The notes: generated by a model not told the origin, from the sequence alone. 64,000 bases of DNA from Abiotrophia sp. HMSC24B09 (GCF_001815865.1 NZ_KV822187.1:62001-126000); one strand, 5' to 3'. Shown: positions 28,444-37,661, numbered from the stretch's first letter. Translations and numbers: made by a program.

Positions 28444-29704
28444 GATAGTCCTCCTTTACTTGCGAGGCTTGTGCTTCTATGACTCGCTTTTCTTCAATAA
28501 TCATGACTTGTAAGACCCCGACCAACATCATGGTCAAGACCATACTGGTCCCCCCATAGGAGACAAAGGGTAAGGTAACCCCGGTCAGAGGCACCAAGCC
28601 GGATACCCCACCGATATTGAGGCTTGATTGAACTAAGAGCAGACAGCCAACCCCGGTGAAGACGGCGCGACGGAAGGTATCTTGACTCTTGGCTGCCCAA
28701 CGGAAGCAGAGGAAAATCAAGGCCGATAGTAGTAAGACTACCACGACCAGGCCCACTAGGCCTGACTCTTCCCCAATCACCGCCAAAATATAGTCCGTAT
28801 GACCTGCTGGCAAACCTTCTTGTTTGGTCAGGGAATGCCCTATCCCTCGGCCAAAGAGGCCACCACGGCTGATAGCAATATAGGCGTTAACTAATTGGTA
28901 ACCCGCTGCCTTGGCATACTTAAAGGGGTTAACAAAGGAACCAAAACGCCGTAATTGATAATGGTCACTGGTCGCCAGCTTATCCGCATTGGTATAAATC
29001 CAGGTGATAAGCCCGACACCTACTAATGCAAGTGCTAATAAGACGCCTTTTTGGGTTTTGCTATTCATGATTAAGGCTAAGGCCACCAACAATAAAGTGG
29101 CTGAAATAATCATAAACATCCCCATATCAGGCTGGGCAAAAATAAGGACTAAATCCAAGAGCATCAAACCGATGGAAATGACGGATTCATAGTCCATGTT
29201 GGCAAACCAACGTTCTTTAGTTAGTAGCACTTCACGTCTTGACTTGACACAAAGAATCCCCATCAAGAGAATCAAACCAATCTTGGCCAACTCACCTGGT
29301 TGGAAGTTGAGACCCATAAAGCTGAGCCAACTTCTGGCTCCACCACCAGAGACCCCGATAAAACGCGTCAGTAAGATTAAGAAGGCGATAAGGCCGTTGG
29401 CGACAAAGAGCCAGAAAGGCTCAATATAGAGGCGATAAGGCAGGCAAATGGCCACTGCCGATACCGCTAGCCCTAAGCCAATCCCAAACATTTGCCGGCT
29501 TAGATAGTGTAGTGGCGTGGGCACTGTTGCCCCATTCTCCAATAAATATTGTGTTGAACTATAGACCATAATCAGGCTATAGACACTCAATAGACCGACA
29601 ATCAAGAGTATCCACCAATCCATACGGCTGAAGTTATAGCGAATCTGGGCCAAGAAGTGCTGTCCTGACTGCTTGGCATGATTCGGATGCTTTGCTTTTT
29701 GCAT
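28433..29704 (-). CDS. ftsW: SEDS peptidoglycan glycosyltransferase FtsW
   Basis: This polytopic lipid II polymerase of 423 residues has about ten membrane helices. Motifs of FtsW/RodA/SpoVE are seen: GGGARSWLSFMGLNFQPGELAKIGLIL (about 124-150) and GVTLPFVSYGGTS near the end. The frame extends upstream to 29779, but that part contains the TATAAT box. I therefore start at ATG 29704 (MQKAKHPNHAK), with GGGAGG about 10 bases upstream. FtsW rather than RodA is preferred from its ylbG-rsmD neighbourhood. Confidence 0.88.
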   Translation of the reverse strand: MQKAKHPNHAKQSGQHFLAQIRYNFSRMDWWILLIVGLLSVYSLIMVYSSTQYLLENGATVPTPLHYLSRQMFGIGLGLAVSAVAICLPYRLYIEPFWLFVANGLIAFLILLTRFIGVSGGGARSWLSFMGLNFQPGELAKIGLILLMGILCVKSRREVLLTKERWFANMDYESVISIGLMLLDLVLIFAQPDMGMFMIISATLLLVALALIMNSKTQKGVLLALALVGVGLITWIYTNADKLATSDHYQLRRFGSFVNPFKYAKAAGYQLVNAYIAISRGGLFGRGIGHSLTKQEGLPAGHTDYILAVIGEESGLVGLVVVVLLLSALIFLCFRWAAKSQDTFRRAVFTGVGCLLLVQSSLNIGGVSGLVPLTGVTLPFVSYGGTSMVLTMMLVGVLQVMIIEEKRVIEAQASQVKEDYHGI

Positions 29705-29725
29705 GCTGTGATAGGCCTCCCTACA

Positions 29726-29734
29726 TAGTACACA
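29726..29734 (-). promoter_or_regulatory. Extended -10 promoter of the ftsW operon
   Basis: TGGTATAAT on the minus strand lies about 25 bases upstream of the chosen ATG. The -35 is weak (TTTCTT at 17 bases). Confidence 0.6.
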
Positions 29735-29824
29735 TATTATACCATAGGACTGAGCATGAAGAAACCCATAGCTACTCAAAAGGCCGGCAAATGGGCATAG
29801 AGCCAGATTTTACCCATGGTAAAA

Positions 29825-29858
29825 ACAAAAAGAGGCTAGGACTCAGTCCTAACCTCTC
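29825..29858 (-). terminator. Intrinsic terminator of the rplU-prp-rpmA operon
   Basis: An 11-bp stem (29832-29842 with 29846-29856, one G-U pair) is followed by U5 after rpmA. Confidence 0.85.
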
Positions 29859-29864
29859 TCATTA

Positions 29865-30155
29865 TTAAGCTTCAACTGCTACTGGGTAGACAGAAACTTG
29901 TTTCTTGTCGCGACCTTTACGTTCGAAACGTACCACGCCGTCCACTAATGCGAACAATGTGTCGTCGCCACCTTTACCAACGTTTACCCCTGGGTGGATT
30001 TTAGTACCGCGTTGACGGTATAAGATAGAACCACCAGTGATGGTTTGGCCGTCAGCTGCTTTAGCACCTAAACGTTTTGCACGAGAGTCACGACCGTTAG
30101 AAGTCGAACCCCCCCCTTTTTTGTGGGCGAATAATTGTAAGTTTAATTTCAACAT
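29865..30155 (-). CDS. rpmA: 50S ribosomal protein L27 (with Prp-cleaved N-terminal extension)
   Basis: This is an essential ribosomal protein at the peptidyl-transferase centre (96 residues). The body [17 protein letters not shown] and [12 protein letters not shown] is canonical. The N-terminus MLKLNLQLF precedes AHKKGG: this is the Firmicutes extension that is removed after Phe by the protease Prp, encoded immediately upstream. Confidence 0.97.
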   Translation of the reverse strand: MLKLNLQLFAHKKGGGSTSNGRDSRAKRLGAKAADGQTITGGSILYRQRGTKIHPGVNVGKGGDDTLFALVDGVVRFERKGRDKKQVSVYPVAVEA

Positions 30156-30168
30156 TCTCGAGCACCTC

Positions 30169-30513
30169 CTATTTTGCTTGGTTAATCTTCAAGTGTATAA
30201 ACTCTGGATAATTGTCAGCCAGGACCTCCAAAGCATACACTAAATGACGCAATAAGACTTGCGCATCATGCTCCTGTTGCTTGTTAGAGCAAGCCGGAAC
30301 CGTCAGCTTCAAGTAGCCACCTGCTACCTCATCGACTTGGACATCGTAGGGCAGCCCGACTAATCGTTCAAGTGAATTCTCTACTGAGATAACCTGGCTT
30401 GATACTGCCGCACAGACAATATCCTCGCCATACTCCCCTGCACCGGCATGACCGGACAGTTCCAGTTGACGGATAGCACCTTTGGTATCCACTTGGCCTT
30501 TGATCTTAATCAT
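30169..30513 (-). CDS. prp: Ribosomal-processing cysteine protease Prp
   Basis: This 114-residue protease removes the L27 N-terminal extension. The catalytic histidine is in [19 protein letters not shown], with the cysteine about a dozen residues later (C34), the Prp hallmark. It sits between rplU and rpmA, the conserved order, with spacings of 5 and 13 bases. Confidence 0.93.
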   Translation of the reverse strand: MIKIKGQVDTKGAIRQLELSGHAGAGEYGEDIVCAAVSSQVISVENSLERLVGLPYDVQVDEVAGGYLKLTVPACSNKQQEHDAQVLLRHLVYALEVLADNYPEFIHLKINQAK

Positions 30514-30518
30514 AAGAA

Positions 30519-30827
30519 TTAAGCGTTGATCGCTTCAACAACTAATTTAGTGTAAGGTTGACGGTGACCTTGTTTGCGGTGAGTGTCTTTACGACGTTTG
30601 TATTTGAAAGTCACGACTTTCTTAGCACGGCCTTGTTTTTCAACTTTAGCCACTACAGAAGCGCCTTCTACTAATGGAGTCCCAACTTTAGTTGATTCGC
30701 CACCTACTAAGACTACTTGGTCAAAGGTAACAGTTTCGCCTGCTTCTGCGTTGAGTTTTTCAACGAAGATTGTTTGACCTACTTCTACTTTTACTTGCTT
30801 TCCGCCTGTTTTGATAATTGCGTACAT
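30519..30827 (-). CDS. rplU: 50S ribosomal protein L21
   Basis: This large-subunit protein of 102 residues begins [15 protein letters not shown] and ends in the basic [17 protein letters not shown] region. GGAGGTG lies about 4 bases before the ATG. It is first of the rplU-prp-rpmA unit and is preceded by an L21-type leader. Confidence 0.97.
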   Translation of the reverse strand: MYAIIKTGGKQVKVEVGQTIFVEKLNAEAGETVTFDQVVLVGGESTKVGTPLVEGASVVAKVEKQGRAKKVVTFKYKRRKDTHRKQGHRQPYTKLVVEAINA

Positions 30828-30839
30828 TCAAGCACCTCC

Positions 30840-30950
30840 TTTATTTTTCTTTCGGGGTTGATCCCCTGCACTTAGACTCGCCATGTTAAGTGGCCAAATG
30901 GCACTTAGACTCAACTTGCGCGGTTGCAGATGTGGTGCTACACATAAACA
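30840..30950 (-). promoter_or_regulatory. L21-type ribosomal protein leader RNA
   Basis: A 5' untranslated region of about 120 bases before rplU is rich in secondary structure. It contains a 12-base element GAGUCUAAGUGC twice (30912-30901 and 30879-30868) and alternative hairpins (AAGUG with CACUU, or GCCAU with AUGGC). Position and layout agree with the L21 leader class of Firmicutes; autoregulation by an operon product is inferred. Confidence 0.65.
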
Positions 30951-30958
30951 ACAGTCAT

Positions 30959-30987
30959 ATTATAGACCATCTCACTAGCAAAGTCAA
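30959..30987 (-). promoter_or_regulatory. Promoter of rplU-prp-rpmA
   Basis: TTGACT (30987-30982) and TATAAT (30964-30959) are separated by 17 bases. Confidence 0.85.
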
Positions 30988-31042
30988 CTGCTAGAAGTGA
31001 CTTCTTAGAAAAGTCCAAGTCCACATCTTCTAGTTTTTCCCC

Positions 31043-32560
31043 CTACTTAAGTAGGCCTTGGCGCAACAAGAAGTCATGGGCCACTTCCTTGGCTGATTTG
31101 CCTTCCACGTCAACTTGATAGTTCATGGTAGCCATCTCGGTAGCCGTAATCTTCTTATGGAGCTTGTTGAGGATGCCCTCTAACTCAGGATGTTGCTTGA
31201 GGGTTTCCTCCCGTAAGAGTGGCGCCCCTTGGTAAGGTGGGAAGAGGTGTTTGTCATCTTGTAGGAGTTTGAGGCCATATTTGATAATCTGACTATCCGT
31301 CGAATAAACTTCGATAATATCAAGTTTATCCAGTTCTAGCGCCTGATAACGTAAGGCCGGTTCCATGGTTTGAATGTTAAGATTTAGACCATAGAGGGAC
31401 TCTAGCCCTTTTTTACCATCAGGACGGTCATTAAACTCTAAGGAAAAACCAGTGCGAGCTGTCGATTCTACCTTCTTCAAGTCCGATATGGTCTCTAAGC
31501 CATGCTCCATAGCATAGGCTTCTTTGACCGCAATGGCATAGGTATTTTGGTAGGCCATAGGCTTGAGATAAATCAACTTATCCTGTTGGTATATGCCATC
31601 CCGCGCCGCCTCGTAGACGGCTTCCTGGTCATTGGCCACCTTCGGTGGATTGGTTAGCAACGAAGCTGTAATGGTCCCGGAGAATTCAGGATAGATATCG
31701 ATACTGCCAGCCTTTAGGGCTTCATAGAGGAAGGAGGTCTTACCAAAGTTTGGCTTAACTTCGACTTGCAGGTGGCTATCCTGTTCAATTAACTCCTTAT
31801 AGAGATGAATCAAGATATCCGGTTCAGCCCCTAATTTACCTGCAATAATTAGCTTGTTGTTACCCATTGGCAGCAAATAAGGTTGGGCAAAGCTTGCCAC
31901 CACTAAGATCGCTGTTGTTAAGAAGCTTAAAAGCAAGGTCTTAGGACGCCGCTTTGTCAGCCCTCCCAGAATTAAGCTAATGACGACTGCCAAGAATGCC
32001 GAGCTAATGGCCCCTATCAAGATTAAGGCGGAATCATTGCGGTCAATCCCTAAGAGAATGAGGCTACCCAAGCCTCCCGCCCCAATCAAGGCCGCTAAAG
32101 TCGCAGTCCCAATAATCATGACGGCGGCCGTCCGAATGCCAGACATCATGACCGGCATGGCCAGAGCAAGCTGATACTTACCTAGTTTTTCCCAGCGCGT
32201 CATACCAAAGGCTGTTGCTGCCTCTTCCAATTGAGGGTCCAACTCCCAGAAGGCAGTGATGGTATTTTGCACAATTGGAAAGAGCCCGTAAACCACCAGG
32301 GTCACAATGGCCGGCAGGGTTCCAATCCCAATAAAGGGAATCAATAAGCCCAAGATTGCCAGTGAGGGAATAGTCTGCACAATCCCCGTTAACTGCAGCA
32401 TCCAAGACGCCAGACGACGATAGTTAACCAGAATAATGGAGAGTGGTACAGCAATCAAAATGGCTAGTAAGAGAGCTGCTAGAGATATTTGCAGATGTTG
32501 CCAAATAGCCGTCTGCCAATCGCCAAAACGATTAATAAAGACCTCTACTAAGTTATGCAT
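31043..32560 (-). CDS. Fused ABC importer permease/substrate-binding protein (OpuC/ProWX/EgtU type)
   Basis: This 505-residue protein combines an N-terminal binding-protein-dependent permease domain (about 1-210; coupling-helix region with [15 protein letters not shown]) and a C-terminal extracellular solute-binding domain (about 235-505, starting [20 protein letters not shown], with [10 protein letters not shown]). This fusion is used for glycine betaine, choline or carnitine uptake and also occurs in the ergothioneine importer EgtU of Streptococcus pneumoniae. ATG 32560, with GGGAGGTGA just upstream, is preferred to an earlier in-frame start. It overlaps the ATPase gene by 8 bases. The ligand is undecided. 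Confidence 0.85.
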   Translation of the reverse strand: MHNLVEVFINRFGDWQTAIWQHLQISLAALLLAILIAVPLSIILVNYRRLASWMLQLTGIVQTIPSLAILGLLIPFIGIGTLPAIVTLVVYGLFPIVQNTITAFWELDPQLEEAATAFGMTRWEKLGKYQLALAMPVMMSGIRTAAVMIIGTATLAALIGAGGLGSLILLGIDRNDSALILIGAISSAFLAVVISLILGGLTKRRPKTLLLSFLTTAILVVASFAQPYLLPMGNNKLIIAGKLGAEPDILIHLYKELIEQDSHLQVEVKPNFGKTSFLYEALKAGSIDIYPEFSGTITASLLTNPPKVANDQEAVYEAARDGIYQQDKLIYLKPMAYQNTYAIAVKEAYAMEHGLETISDLKKVESTARTGFSLEFNDRPDGKKGLESLYGLNLNIQTMEPALRYQALELDKLDIIEVYSTDSQIIKYGLKLLQDDKHLFPPYQGAPLLREETLKQHPELEGILNKLHKKITATEMATMNYQVDVEGKSAKEVAHDFLLRQGLLK

Positions 32561-33284
32561 GCTGCTCACCTCCCTTAAAGAATTGGGCGACTGTCTCATT
32601 AGCTGGTTCTGCTAGGATAGTGGCAGGATCCGCCATTTGAAGAATCTGCCCTTCGTGCATGACGCAAATCCGGTCCCCTAATTTAAGAGCTTCCTGCATA
32701 TCATGGGTGACGAAAACGATCGTCAGGCCTAATTCTTGGTGCAATTGCTTGATTAAATCCTGGAGCTGGGTCTTAGAAACGGGGTCTAAGGCACTAAAAG
32801 GTTCATCCATTAACAATAATTGAGGCTGAGAGATGATAGCTCGCAGGATCCCTACCCGCTGCTGTTCCCCACCTGACAGTTGACTTGGATAACGGCCCTT
32901 ATATTTATCTGGCGCCAAGCCTACCTTAGTCATTAAGTCCTGGACGGCTTGCTGGCGCTTGGCCTTGGGCCATTTTTTCATTTCAGGGATGAGTTCGATA
33001 TTCTCTTCCACCGTTAAATTTGGAAAGAGCGCCCCCTGCTGGAGGACATAACCCGTATCCAGGCGCAAGCTTCTAAGGTCAAGGTCTTTAATGGCTTGAT
33101 TATTCCGATAGATTTTGCCCTGACTCGGCTCAATCAGGCGGTTAATCATCTTAAGCGTGGTGGTCTTGCCACTCCCACTTTTACCAACTAAGATGAAAAA
33201 CTCCCCTGCTTCTATCTCAAAAGTCAAATTATCCAGGGCGCGCGCCCCGTCAAAATCTTTACTTACTGCTTCAAATCTTATCAT
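32553..33284 (-). CDS. ABC importer ATPase (OpuCA/ProV/EgtV type)
   Basis: This is a 243-residue nucleotide-binding subunit of the quaternary-amine/ergothioneine importer class. It shows Walker [19 protein letters not shown], signature [11 protein letters not shown], Walker [14 protein letters not shown] and H-loop [10 protein letters not shown]. It lacks the C-terminal CBS domains that let OpuA-type ATPases sense ionic strength, which argues against strict osmotic gating. It overlaps marR by 4 bases and the permease gene by 8. Confidence 0.88.
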   Translation of the reverse strand: MIRFEAVSKDFDGARALDNLTFEIEAGEFFILVGKSGSGKTTTLKMINRLIEPSQGKIYRNNQAIKDLDLRSLRLDTGYVLQQGALFPNLTVEENIELIPEMKKWPKAKRQQAVQDLMTKVGLAPDKYKGRYPSQLSGGEQQRVGILRAIISQPQLLLMDEPFSALDPVSKTQLQDLIKQLHQELGLTIVFVTHDMQEALKLGDRICVMHEGQILQMADPATILAEPANETVAQFFKGGEQHA

Positions 33285-33730
33285 AAGGTCATCTCCTTCA
33301 TTTGAGCCTCTAAGGCGATTGCATAGCGTGAGCTTAAGGCGACTAGCTGGTCCAATTCTTGCTCCGAAAAATCCGCCATAGCTGCTTGCTCCATGGCATG
33401 TAGGCGGCTGATAATAGGCTCAGCAAAGGCCAAACCCTCTGGCGTCAGGCACACCTTCTTCTGCCGCTTGTCTTTTGTGTTTGAACATAGGCTGACATAG
33501 CCCTTGGCTAGCCAGCTCTTAATAGTAGCGTGGACTACCTGTTTGGTGGACTGGGTCTTCTCGGCCAGATAGCCTTGAGAGCAGCCATTTGGCGAGTGAT
33601 AGAGCCAGAGCAAGATGACCAGACTCTTACCTTGGAGGCCCACCCGGCGGGCATAGCATTCAAAGAGACACACTTGTTGGTCCCAGAGCCGTATATAGCG
33701 GCGATCAATTAGTGATTGTGTCATGGTCAC
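33281..33730 (-). CDS. MarR family transcriptional regulator
   Basis: This 149-residue winged-helix protein contains the recognition region GYLAEKTQSTKQVVHATIKSWLAKGYV and the wing KDKRQKKVCLTPEGLAFA. First gene of the importer operon, it overlaps the ATPase gene by 4 bases, so it probably controls its own operon. A perfect 8-3-8 palindrome lies about 50 bases upstream of the ATG. The inducer is unknown; cysteines occur near residues 17, 24, 55 and 82. Confidence 0.88.
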   Translation of the reverse strand: MTMTQSLIDRRYIRLWDQQVCLFECYARRVGLQGKSLVILLWLYHSPNGCSQGYLAEKTQSTKQVVHATIKSWLAKGYVSLCSNTKDKRQKKVCLTPEGLAFAEPIISRLHAMEQAAMADFSEQELDQLVALSSRYAIALEAQMKEMTL

Positions 33731-33780
33731 CTTCCTCCTTCAATTTACCTTATGACTAGCTTAGCATATAATTTCAAACT

Positions 33781-33799
33781 TAGTCAAAACATTTGACTA
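33781..33799. promoter_or_regulatory. Candidate MarR operator palindrome
   Basis: TAGTCAAA-ACA-TTTGACTA is a perfect inverted repeat. It contains a TTGACT that could act as the -35 of the importer operon (minus strand), so a bound repressor would mask the promoter. Confidence 0.6.
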
Positions 33800-33811
33800 T
33801 ATCCACCCATC

Positions 33812-33837
33812 AAAAAACTCCGCGCTAAGCGCGGAGT
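33812..33837 (-). terminator. Intrinsic terminator of mreBCD
   Basis: The stem ACTCCGCGC/GCGCGGAGT with a 3-base loop is followed by U6 on the minus strand, after mreD. Confidence 0.85.
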
Positions 33838-33842
33838 CAGTT

Positions 33843-34385
33843 TTAAACGATATAGTAATTCTCGTAACCTAACCAAGTCAGAATAGACCGGGTTGGGAAA
33901 TAGAGGACAAAGGATAGAACCGTATTGAAAATCAAGGTCGGTACCAGGTTCTCCATAATAAAGCGACTCAAGGTCACCTGGGTATAGCCTGTCTCCCGAT
34001 AGAAAACAAAGATGGCAAAATCCAAGAGACTGATTAAGACGATAAAGAGCATAAAATGCACCAGCCCACGCTTAGGCAGATAACGTTTAATTCGGGTCAC
34101 ACAATAGGCGATGAACCAATAGCCAAAGGCGAAAATCCCAATGATGGTCGTGTTATAGCTATCTGCAACCACCCCAAACAAGAGGCTATAGAGGAGGACT
34201 TCACGCTCACGGAAATAGAAAGCAAAGGTGATGACCCAATAGAGCATAAGATGACTGACAATCCGCTGACTATCAGCCAAAAACTCAGCTGGGAAGATAG
34301 CTGGCAAGGCAGAATCGATGATAATGGAGAAGAAGAAGACTAGCGGGATAAACCAACGTAATTTGCGTTCTCTAGTAACCTTCAT
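33843..34385 (-). CDS. mreD: Rod shape-determining protein MreD
   Basis: This 180-residue membrane protein has five or six helices, begins MKVTRERKLRWFIPLVFFFS and is the last of mreB-mreC-mreD. The sequence is weakly conserved; the call rests mainly on position directly behind mreC (2 bases), size and topology. It participates with MreC and the elongasome in side-wall synthesis. Confidence 0.85.
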   Translation of the reverse strand: MKVTRERKLRWFIPLVFFFSIIIDSALPAIFPAEFLADSQRIVSHLMLYWVITFAFYFREREVLLYSLLFGVVADSYNTTIIGIFAFGYWFIAYCVTRIKRYLPKRGLVHFMLFIVLISLLDFAIFVFYRETGYTQVTLSRFIMENLVPTLIFNTVLSFVLYFPTRSILTWLGYENYYIV

Positions 34386-34387
34386 AC

Positions 34388-35224
34388 TTACTCACTCCGT
34401 CCCTGACGCTTAATAACCGTCACAAAGCGGATATCTGTCATTTCACCGGCTGGCTTAATCCGAACCGTTTGGAAGAGACCATAGTCATCCATCTTGGCTT
34501 CGGTTACTTCCCCGATTAAGAGTGAAGATGGCGTCACGCCCCCTAAGCCTGAGGTTTGAACCAAGTCCCCTGCAGCTACTGAAACCGTTGGATCGACTTG
34601 CGTCATCAAGTATTCCTTGGTCTTGCGGTCATAGCCCGAGATAATGCCGTTGGCTGAACCAGACTTAATCTGAATGCTAGCGGCTACCTTACCGTCATTG
34701 GATTGTTCATTGGACAGGAGTAGGACCTTAGAACTGGTTGGGTTGACTTCGATAATACGGCCAATCAAGCCGTTACCTGACATAACCGACATGTTCTTCT
34801 GGATTCCTTCGTTAGCCCCTACGTTAATGACCAGACTCTCCATCCATTGATCGGGATTCCGGGCAATAACGGTCGCATGTACGGTCGTATATTCGGACAA
34901 GGACTCGGTCAAGTTGAGTTCTTGCTTCATCTTGCCGTTCTCCGCTTCCAAGTCGGCTACCCGTACTTGGAGTTCGTAAATCTTGTCGATTTTTTCTTTT
35001 AAGTGTTGGTTTTCTTCATGGGTGTTAATCAAGTTATCAACTGAATCCACGAAGCGCACGACCATGGAAACCGGCTCAGAAAAGAGACGGCCACCCCAGG
35101 CGGTCGCATCATTAATAGCACTGGTCACCGCATTGTTGGCCCCATTAATCATGGTATAGGCGACCACGGACACTACTGCGATGGCAGACAGGAGTATCCA
35201 GATTAATTTCTTATTATTTAACAT
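34388..35224 (-). CDS. mreC: Cell shape-determining protein MreC
   Basis: This 278-residue protein has one N-terminal membrane helix (about 7-25), a coiled-coil segment (about 65-100) and the extracellular beta-barrel domain containing VIARNPDQWMESLVINVGANEGI and GGVTPSSLLIGEV, typical of MreC. It lies 22 bases after mreB. Confidence 0.93.
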   Translation of the reverse strand: MLNNKKLIWILLSAIAVVSVVAYTMINGANNAVTSAINDATAWGGRLFSEPVSMVVRFVDSVDNLINTHEENQHLKEKIDKIYELQVRVADLEAENGKMKQELNLTESLSEYTTVHATVIARNPDQWMESLVINVGANEGIQKNMSVMSGNGLIGRIIEVNPTSSKVLLLSNEQSNDGKVAASIQIKSGSANGIISGYDRKTKEYLMTQVDPTVSVAAGDLVQTSGLGGVTPSSLLIGEVTEAKMDDYGLFQTVRIKPAGEMTDIRFVTVIKRQGRSE

Positions 35225-35246
35225 TCAAGTATATCTCCTTTTCTGC

Positions 35247-36269
35247 CTAACGCGCGTTCCGTTCTTTTTCTTTGGCTTGGTCAGTCATAGTCTTAAGCAT
35301 CTTGCCAGCACCAATAGCCACGGCATCAATAGGTTGCTGACTCAAATGAACAGGTACGCCCACGCTATCATGCAAGCGTTCAGGCAGGCGTTTCAAGAGG
35401 GCCGCGCCCCCGGTCAAGACGATACCGTTCTCGCTAATGTCCGCAGCCAATTCAGGCGGCGTCACTTCTAGAACCTGGCGGATGCCGGTCGCTATTTGGC
35501 GAATGACTTCGTCAAGCCCTTGGGCCACAACAGCTGCGGTTACTTCCTTGCTGTCAGGCAGACCTGTGCCCGAATTACGGCCTTTGACGACCAGAGTATC
35601 TTCTTTATCATAATCTGCATAGGCGGCATTGCCAATGGACAGCTTCAAGTCTTCAGCTGCCTGGTCCCCAATCACCAAGTGGTAATGGGTCCGCACTAAT
35701 TCCTTAATGGCTTGGTTCATAGCATTGCCTGCTGCGCGTGAGGTCAAGGATTTGACCACTTCGCCATAGGAAATCAAGGCAATATTGGTAGTCCCCGCGC
35801 CAATATCGACTAGGAGATGGCCACGTGGTTCATAAATCGGCAAATTTGCCCCTACGGCTGCCGAGAAAGATTCATCAATAATCATGGCCCGGCCAATTCC
35901 TAGGTCCTTGAGGGCGTCCACAACGGCACGGCGCTCAACCTTGGAAATATTGCTAGGTACTGAGATAACCACCTCAGGCTTAGATAGACTGCGGTGGAGA
36001 GCCTTCTTGATGAAGAAAGCCAAGAGTTGTTTGGTCAAGGAAAAGTCTGCGATGACGCCATCTTGGATGGGATGAATGGTTTCATATTTGTCGGACGTAC
36101 GCCCAACTAAAGCCGCTGCTTCCTTGCCATAAGCCACGACTTCTTTGGTTTCTGAATTGATTGCGATAATAGAAGGTTCTCTTAACGCAATGCCCTTATT
36201 CTCAATGTAAATGATGGTATTAGCGGTCCCTAGGTCAATCCCTAAGCGTTGCTTGCCGAATAAAGCCAT
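35247..36269 (-). CDS. mreB: Actin-like cell-shape protein MreB/Mbl
   Basis: This is a filament-forming ATPase of 340 residues. It shows phosphate loop 1 in RLGIDLGTANTIIY, GAGTTNIALIS (phosphate 2) and ENGIVLTGGAALL (adenosine motif). I chose ATG 36269, with GGAGG upstream; an earlier GTG at 36287 overlaps that ribosome binding site. First of mreBCD. Presence of MreB shows lateral wall synthesis, so the organism is probably not a simple coccus. Confidence 0.93.
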   Translation of the reverse strand: MALFGKQRLGIDLGTANTIIYIENKGIALREPSIIAINSETKEVVAYGKEAAALVGRTSDKYETIHPIQDGVIADFSLTKQLLAFFIKKALHRSLSKPEVVISVPSNISKVERRAVVDALKDLGIGRAMIIDESFSAAVGANLPIYEPRGHLLVDIGAGTTNIALISYGEVVKSLTSRAAGNAMNQAIKELVRTHYHLVIGDQAAEDLKLSIGNAAYADYDKEDTLVVKGRNSGTGLPDSKEVTAAVVAQGLDEVIRQIATGIRQVLEVTPPELAADISENGIVLTGGAALLKRLPERLHDSVGVPVHLSQQPIDAVAIGAGKMLKTMTDQAKEKERNAR

Positions 36270-36454
36270 TAAGATGTCCTCCTTCACTAGAAATTATAGC
36301 TACAATCCATTATAGCAAAAAAGCCCCCTTCATTCTACTCTTGACCGTTGAAATATTTGAAATTTGCCTGACACGCCTCCGCCTTAAAAATCTTGGCCCT
36401 TAAAAAATGCGAAAGCCACCCCTTTGGTCTATATATATATGAGGAGTGATTTTT

Positions 36455-37150
36455 ATGAGAAAAACTGTCAGCTACCTAAGAGAGCTACCTCCCGATAGCC
36501 TACCCAGGGAACGGCTGGTCAACTTTGGCGCCAAGGCCCTCTCTAACCAAGAATTGCTGGCCATTCTGTTAGGAACCGGCAGTCAGGACTTGAGAGTCTT
36601 AGACTTATCCCTGGCTGTCCTGACCCATTTTCGGGACTTGAGCGAGCTCAAGTCTGCCAGTCTAGATCAGTTTGAAGCCATTAAGGGCATCGGGCCCGTC
36701 AAGGCCATCCAACTTCAAGCCTGCATCGAACTAGGCCAACGCATTGCCCAGAAGCGACCACCTAAGCTAGGCACCCTTACCTCCACTAAGGCTGCTGGCC
36801 AATGGTTGCACGATGCCCTATGTGATATGCAGCAGGAGCACCTCATGGCCCTCTTCCTAAACAGCAAGAATCAAGTCATTCGTCAACAAATCATCTTTAT
36901 TGGCTCGGTCAATGCCAGTGTAGCCCATCCCCGCGAAATCTTCAAGGAAGCCGTCAAGTATCCGACTGCCCGCCTCATCATCGCCCACAACCATCCCTCT
37001 GGGGATCCTGAACCTTCTCAAGCCGACCTGCACTTTACCCAGCGCATGATTCAATGTGGTGATTTGATGGGCATTGAACTGCTAGACCACTTTATTATTG
37101 GGCATGATGACTATGTTAGCTTGCGGGAAACGACTAAGCTCTTTCACTAA
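36455..37150 (+). CDS. radC: RadC family JAB-domain protein
   Basis: This 231-residue protein has a helix-hairpin-helix region (about 40-75, AIKGIGPVKAIQL) and a JAMM metalloprotease-like domain with the metal motif HNHPSGDPEPSQAD (about 175). Despite its name, its role in DNA repair is not established in the family. GAGGAG is 8 bases before ATG 36455 (MRKTVSYLREL). It is divergent from mreB; radC next to mreB is common in Firmicutes, though usually co-directional. Confidence 0.93.
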   Translation: MRKTVSYLRELPPDSLPRERLVNFGAKALSNQELLAILLGTGSQDLRVLDLSLAVLTHFRDLSELKSASLDQFEAIKGIGPVKAIQLQACIELGQRIAQKRPPKLGTLTSTKAAGQWLHDALCDMQQEHLMALFLNSKNQVIRQQIIFIGSVNASVAHPREIFKEAVKYPTARLIIAHNHPSGDPEPSQADLHFTQRMIQCGDLMGIELLDHFIIGHDDYVSLRETTKLFH

Positions 37151-37229
37151 ATTGTCTGTACAACCAATAAGTTGCGTCAGTATCATTAGTAGATATGCAT
37201 AGTATTTCCAATTATTTTTAGTATAACGC

Positions 37230-37257
37230 TTGCAATTTGTATAGTGAGTGCTATAAT
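37230..37257 (+). promoter_or_regulatory. Promoter of the cold-shock gene
   Basis: TTGCAA (37230-37235) and TATAAT (37252-37257) are separated by 16 bases. The transcript would carry an untranslated leader of about 95-100 bases, as is usual for csp genes. Confidence 0.7.
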
Positions 37258-37361
37258 AAAGTTATATTTTATGTTTAGTAAGATCGCGATGTCCCTATCA
37301 CCTTCTAACGACGGCTAGAATATAATATAGACTGTGAGACAGCACAAGGAGGAATTGCATA

Positions 37362-37565
37362 ATGGAGCAAGGTAAGGTAAAATGGTTTAACTCAGAAAAA
37401 GGCTTCGGTTTTATCGAACGCGAAAACGGCAACGATGTATTCGTTCACTTTTCTGCGATTTTGGGTGAAGGCTATAAAACCTTAGAAGAAGGCCAAGTTG
37501 TTAACTTCGAAGTTGAAGAAGGCGCTCGTGGTCCTCAAGCAGCAAATGTTGAAAAATTAGCTTAA
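37362..37565 (+). CDS. cspA: Cold-shock protein (CspA family)
   Basis: This single OB-fold RNA chaperone of 67 residues has the RNP1 motif KGFGFIE and RNP2 motif [16 protein letters not shown] is 8 bases before the ATG. It is monocistronic, with its own promoter and terminator. The gene letter among paralogues cannot be told. Confidence 0.95.
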   Translation: MEQGKVKWFNSEKGFGFIERENGNDVFVHFSAILGEGYKTLEEGQVVNFEVEEGARGPQAANVEKLA

Positions 37566-37582
37566 CACCAATAAGCATACAA

Positions 37583-37615
37583 AAAGCGATGGAGCTTCCA
37601 TCGCTTTATTTTTTT
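37583..37615 (+). terminator. Intrinsic terminator of the cold-shock gene
   Basis: A 10-bp stem (37583-37592 with 37598-37607) has a 5-base loop and a following U-run. Confidence 0.85.
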
Positions 37616-37661
37616 CGACAAATTTCGGTACCGGTTTTTGTAATTTAATTTTATGTATAAT

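Noticed and set aside
29705..29779. Longer FtsW with start at 29779
   Set aside because: The extra segment contains the TATAAT promoter box, so it is upstream of transcription.
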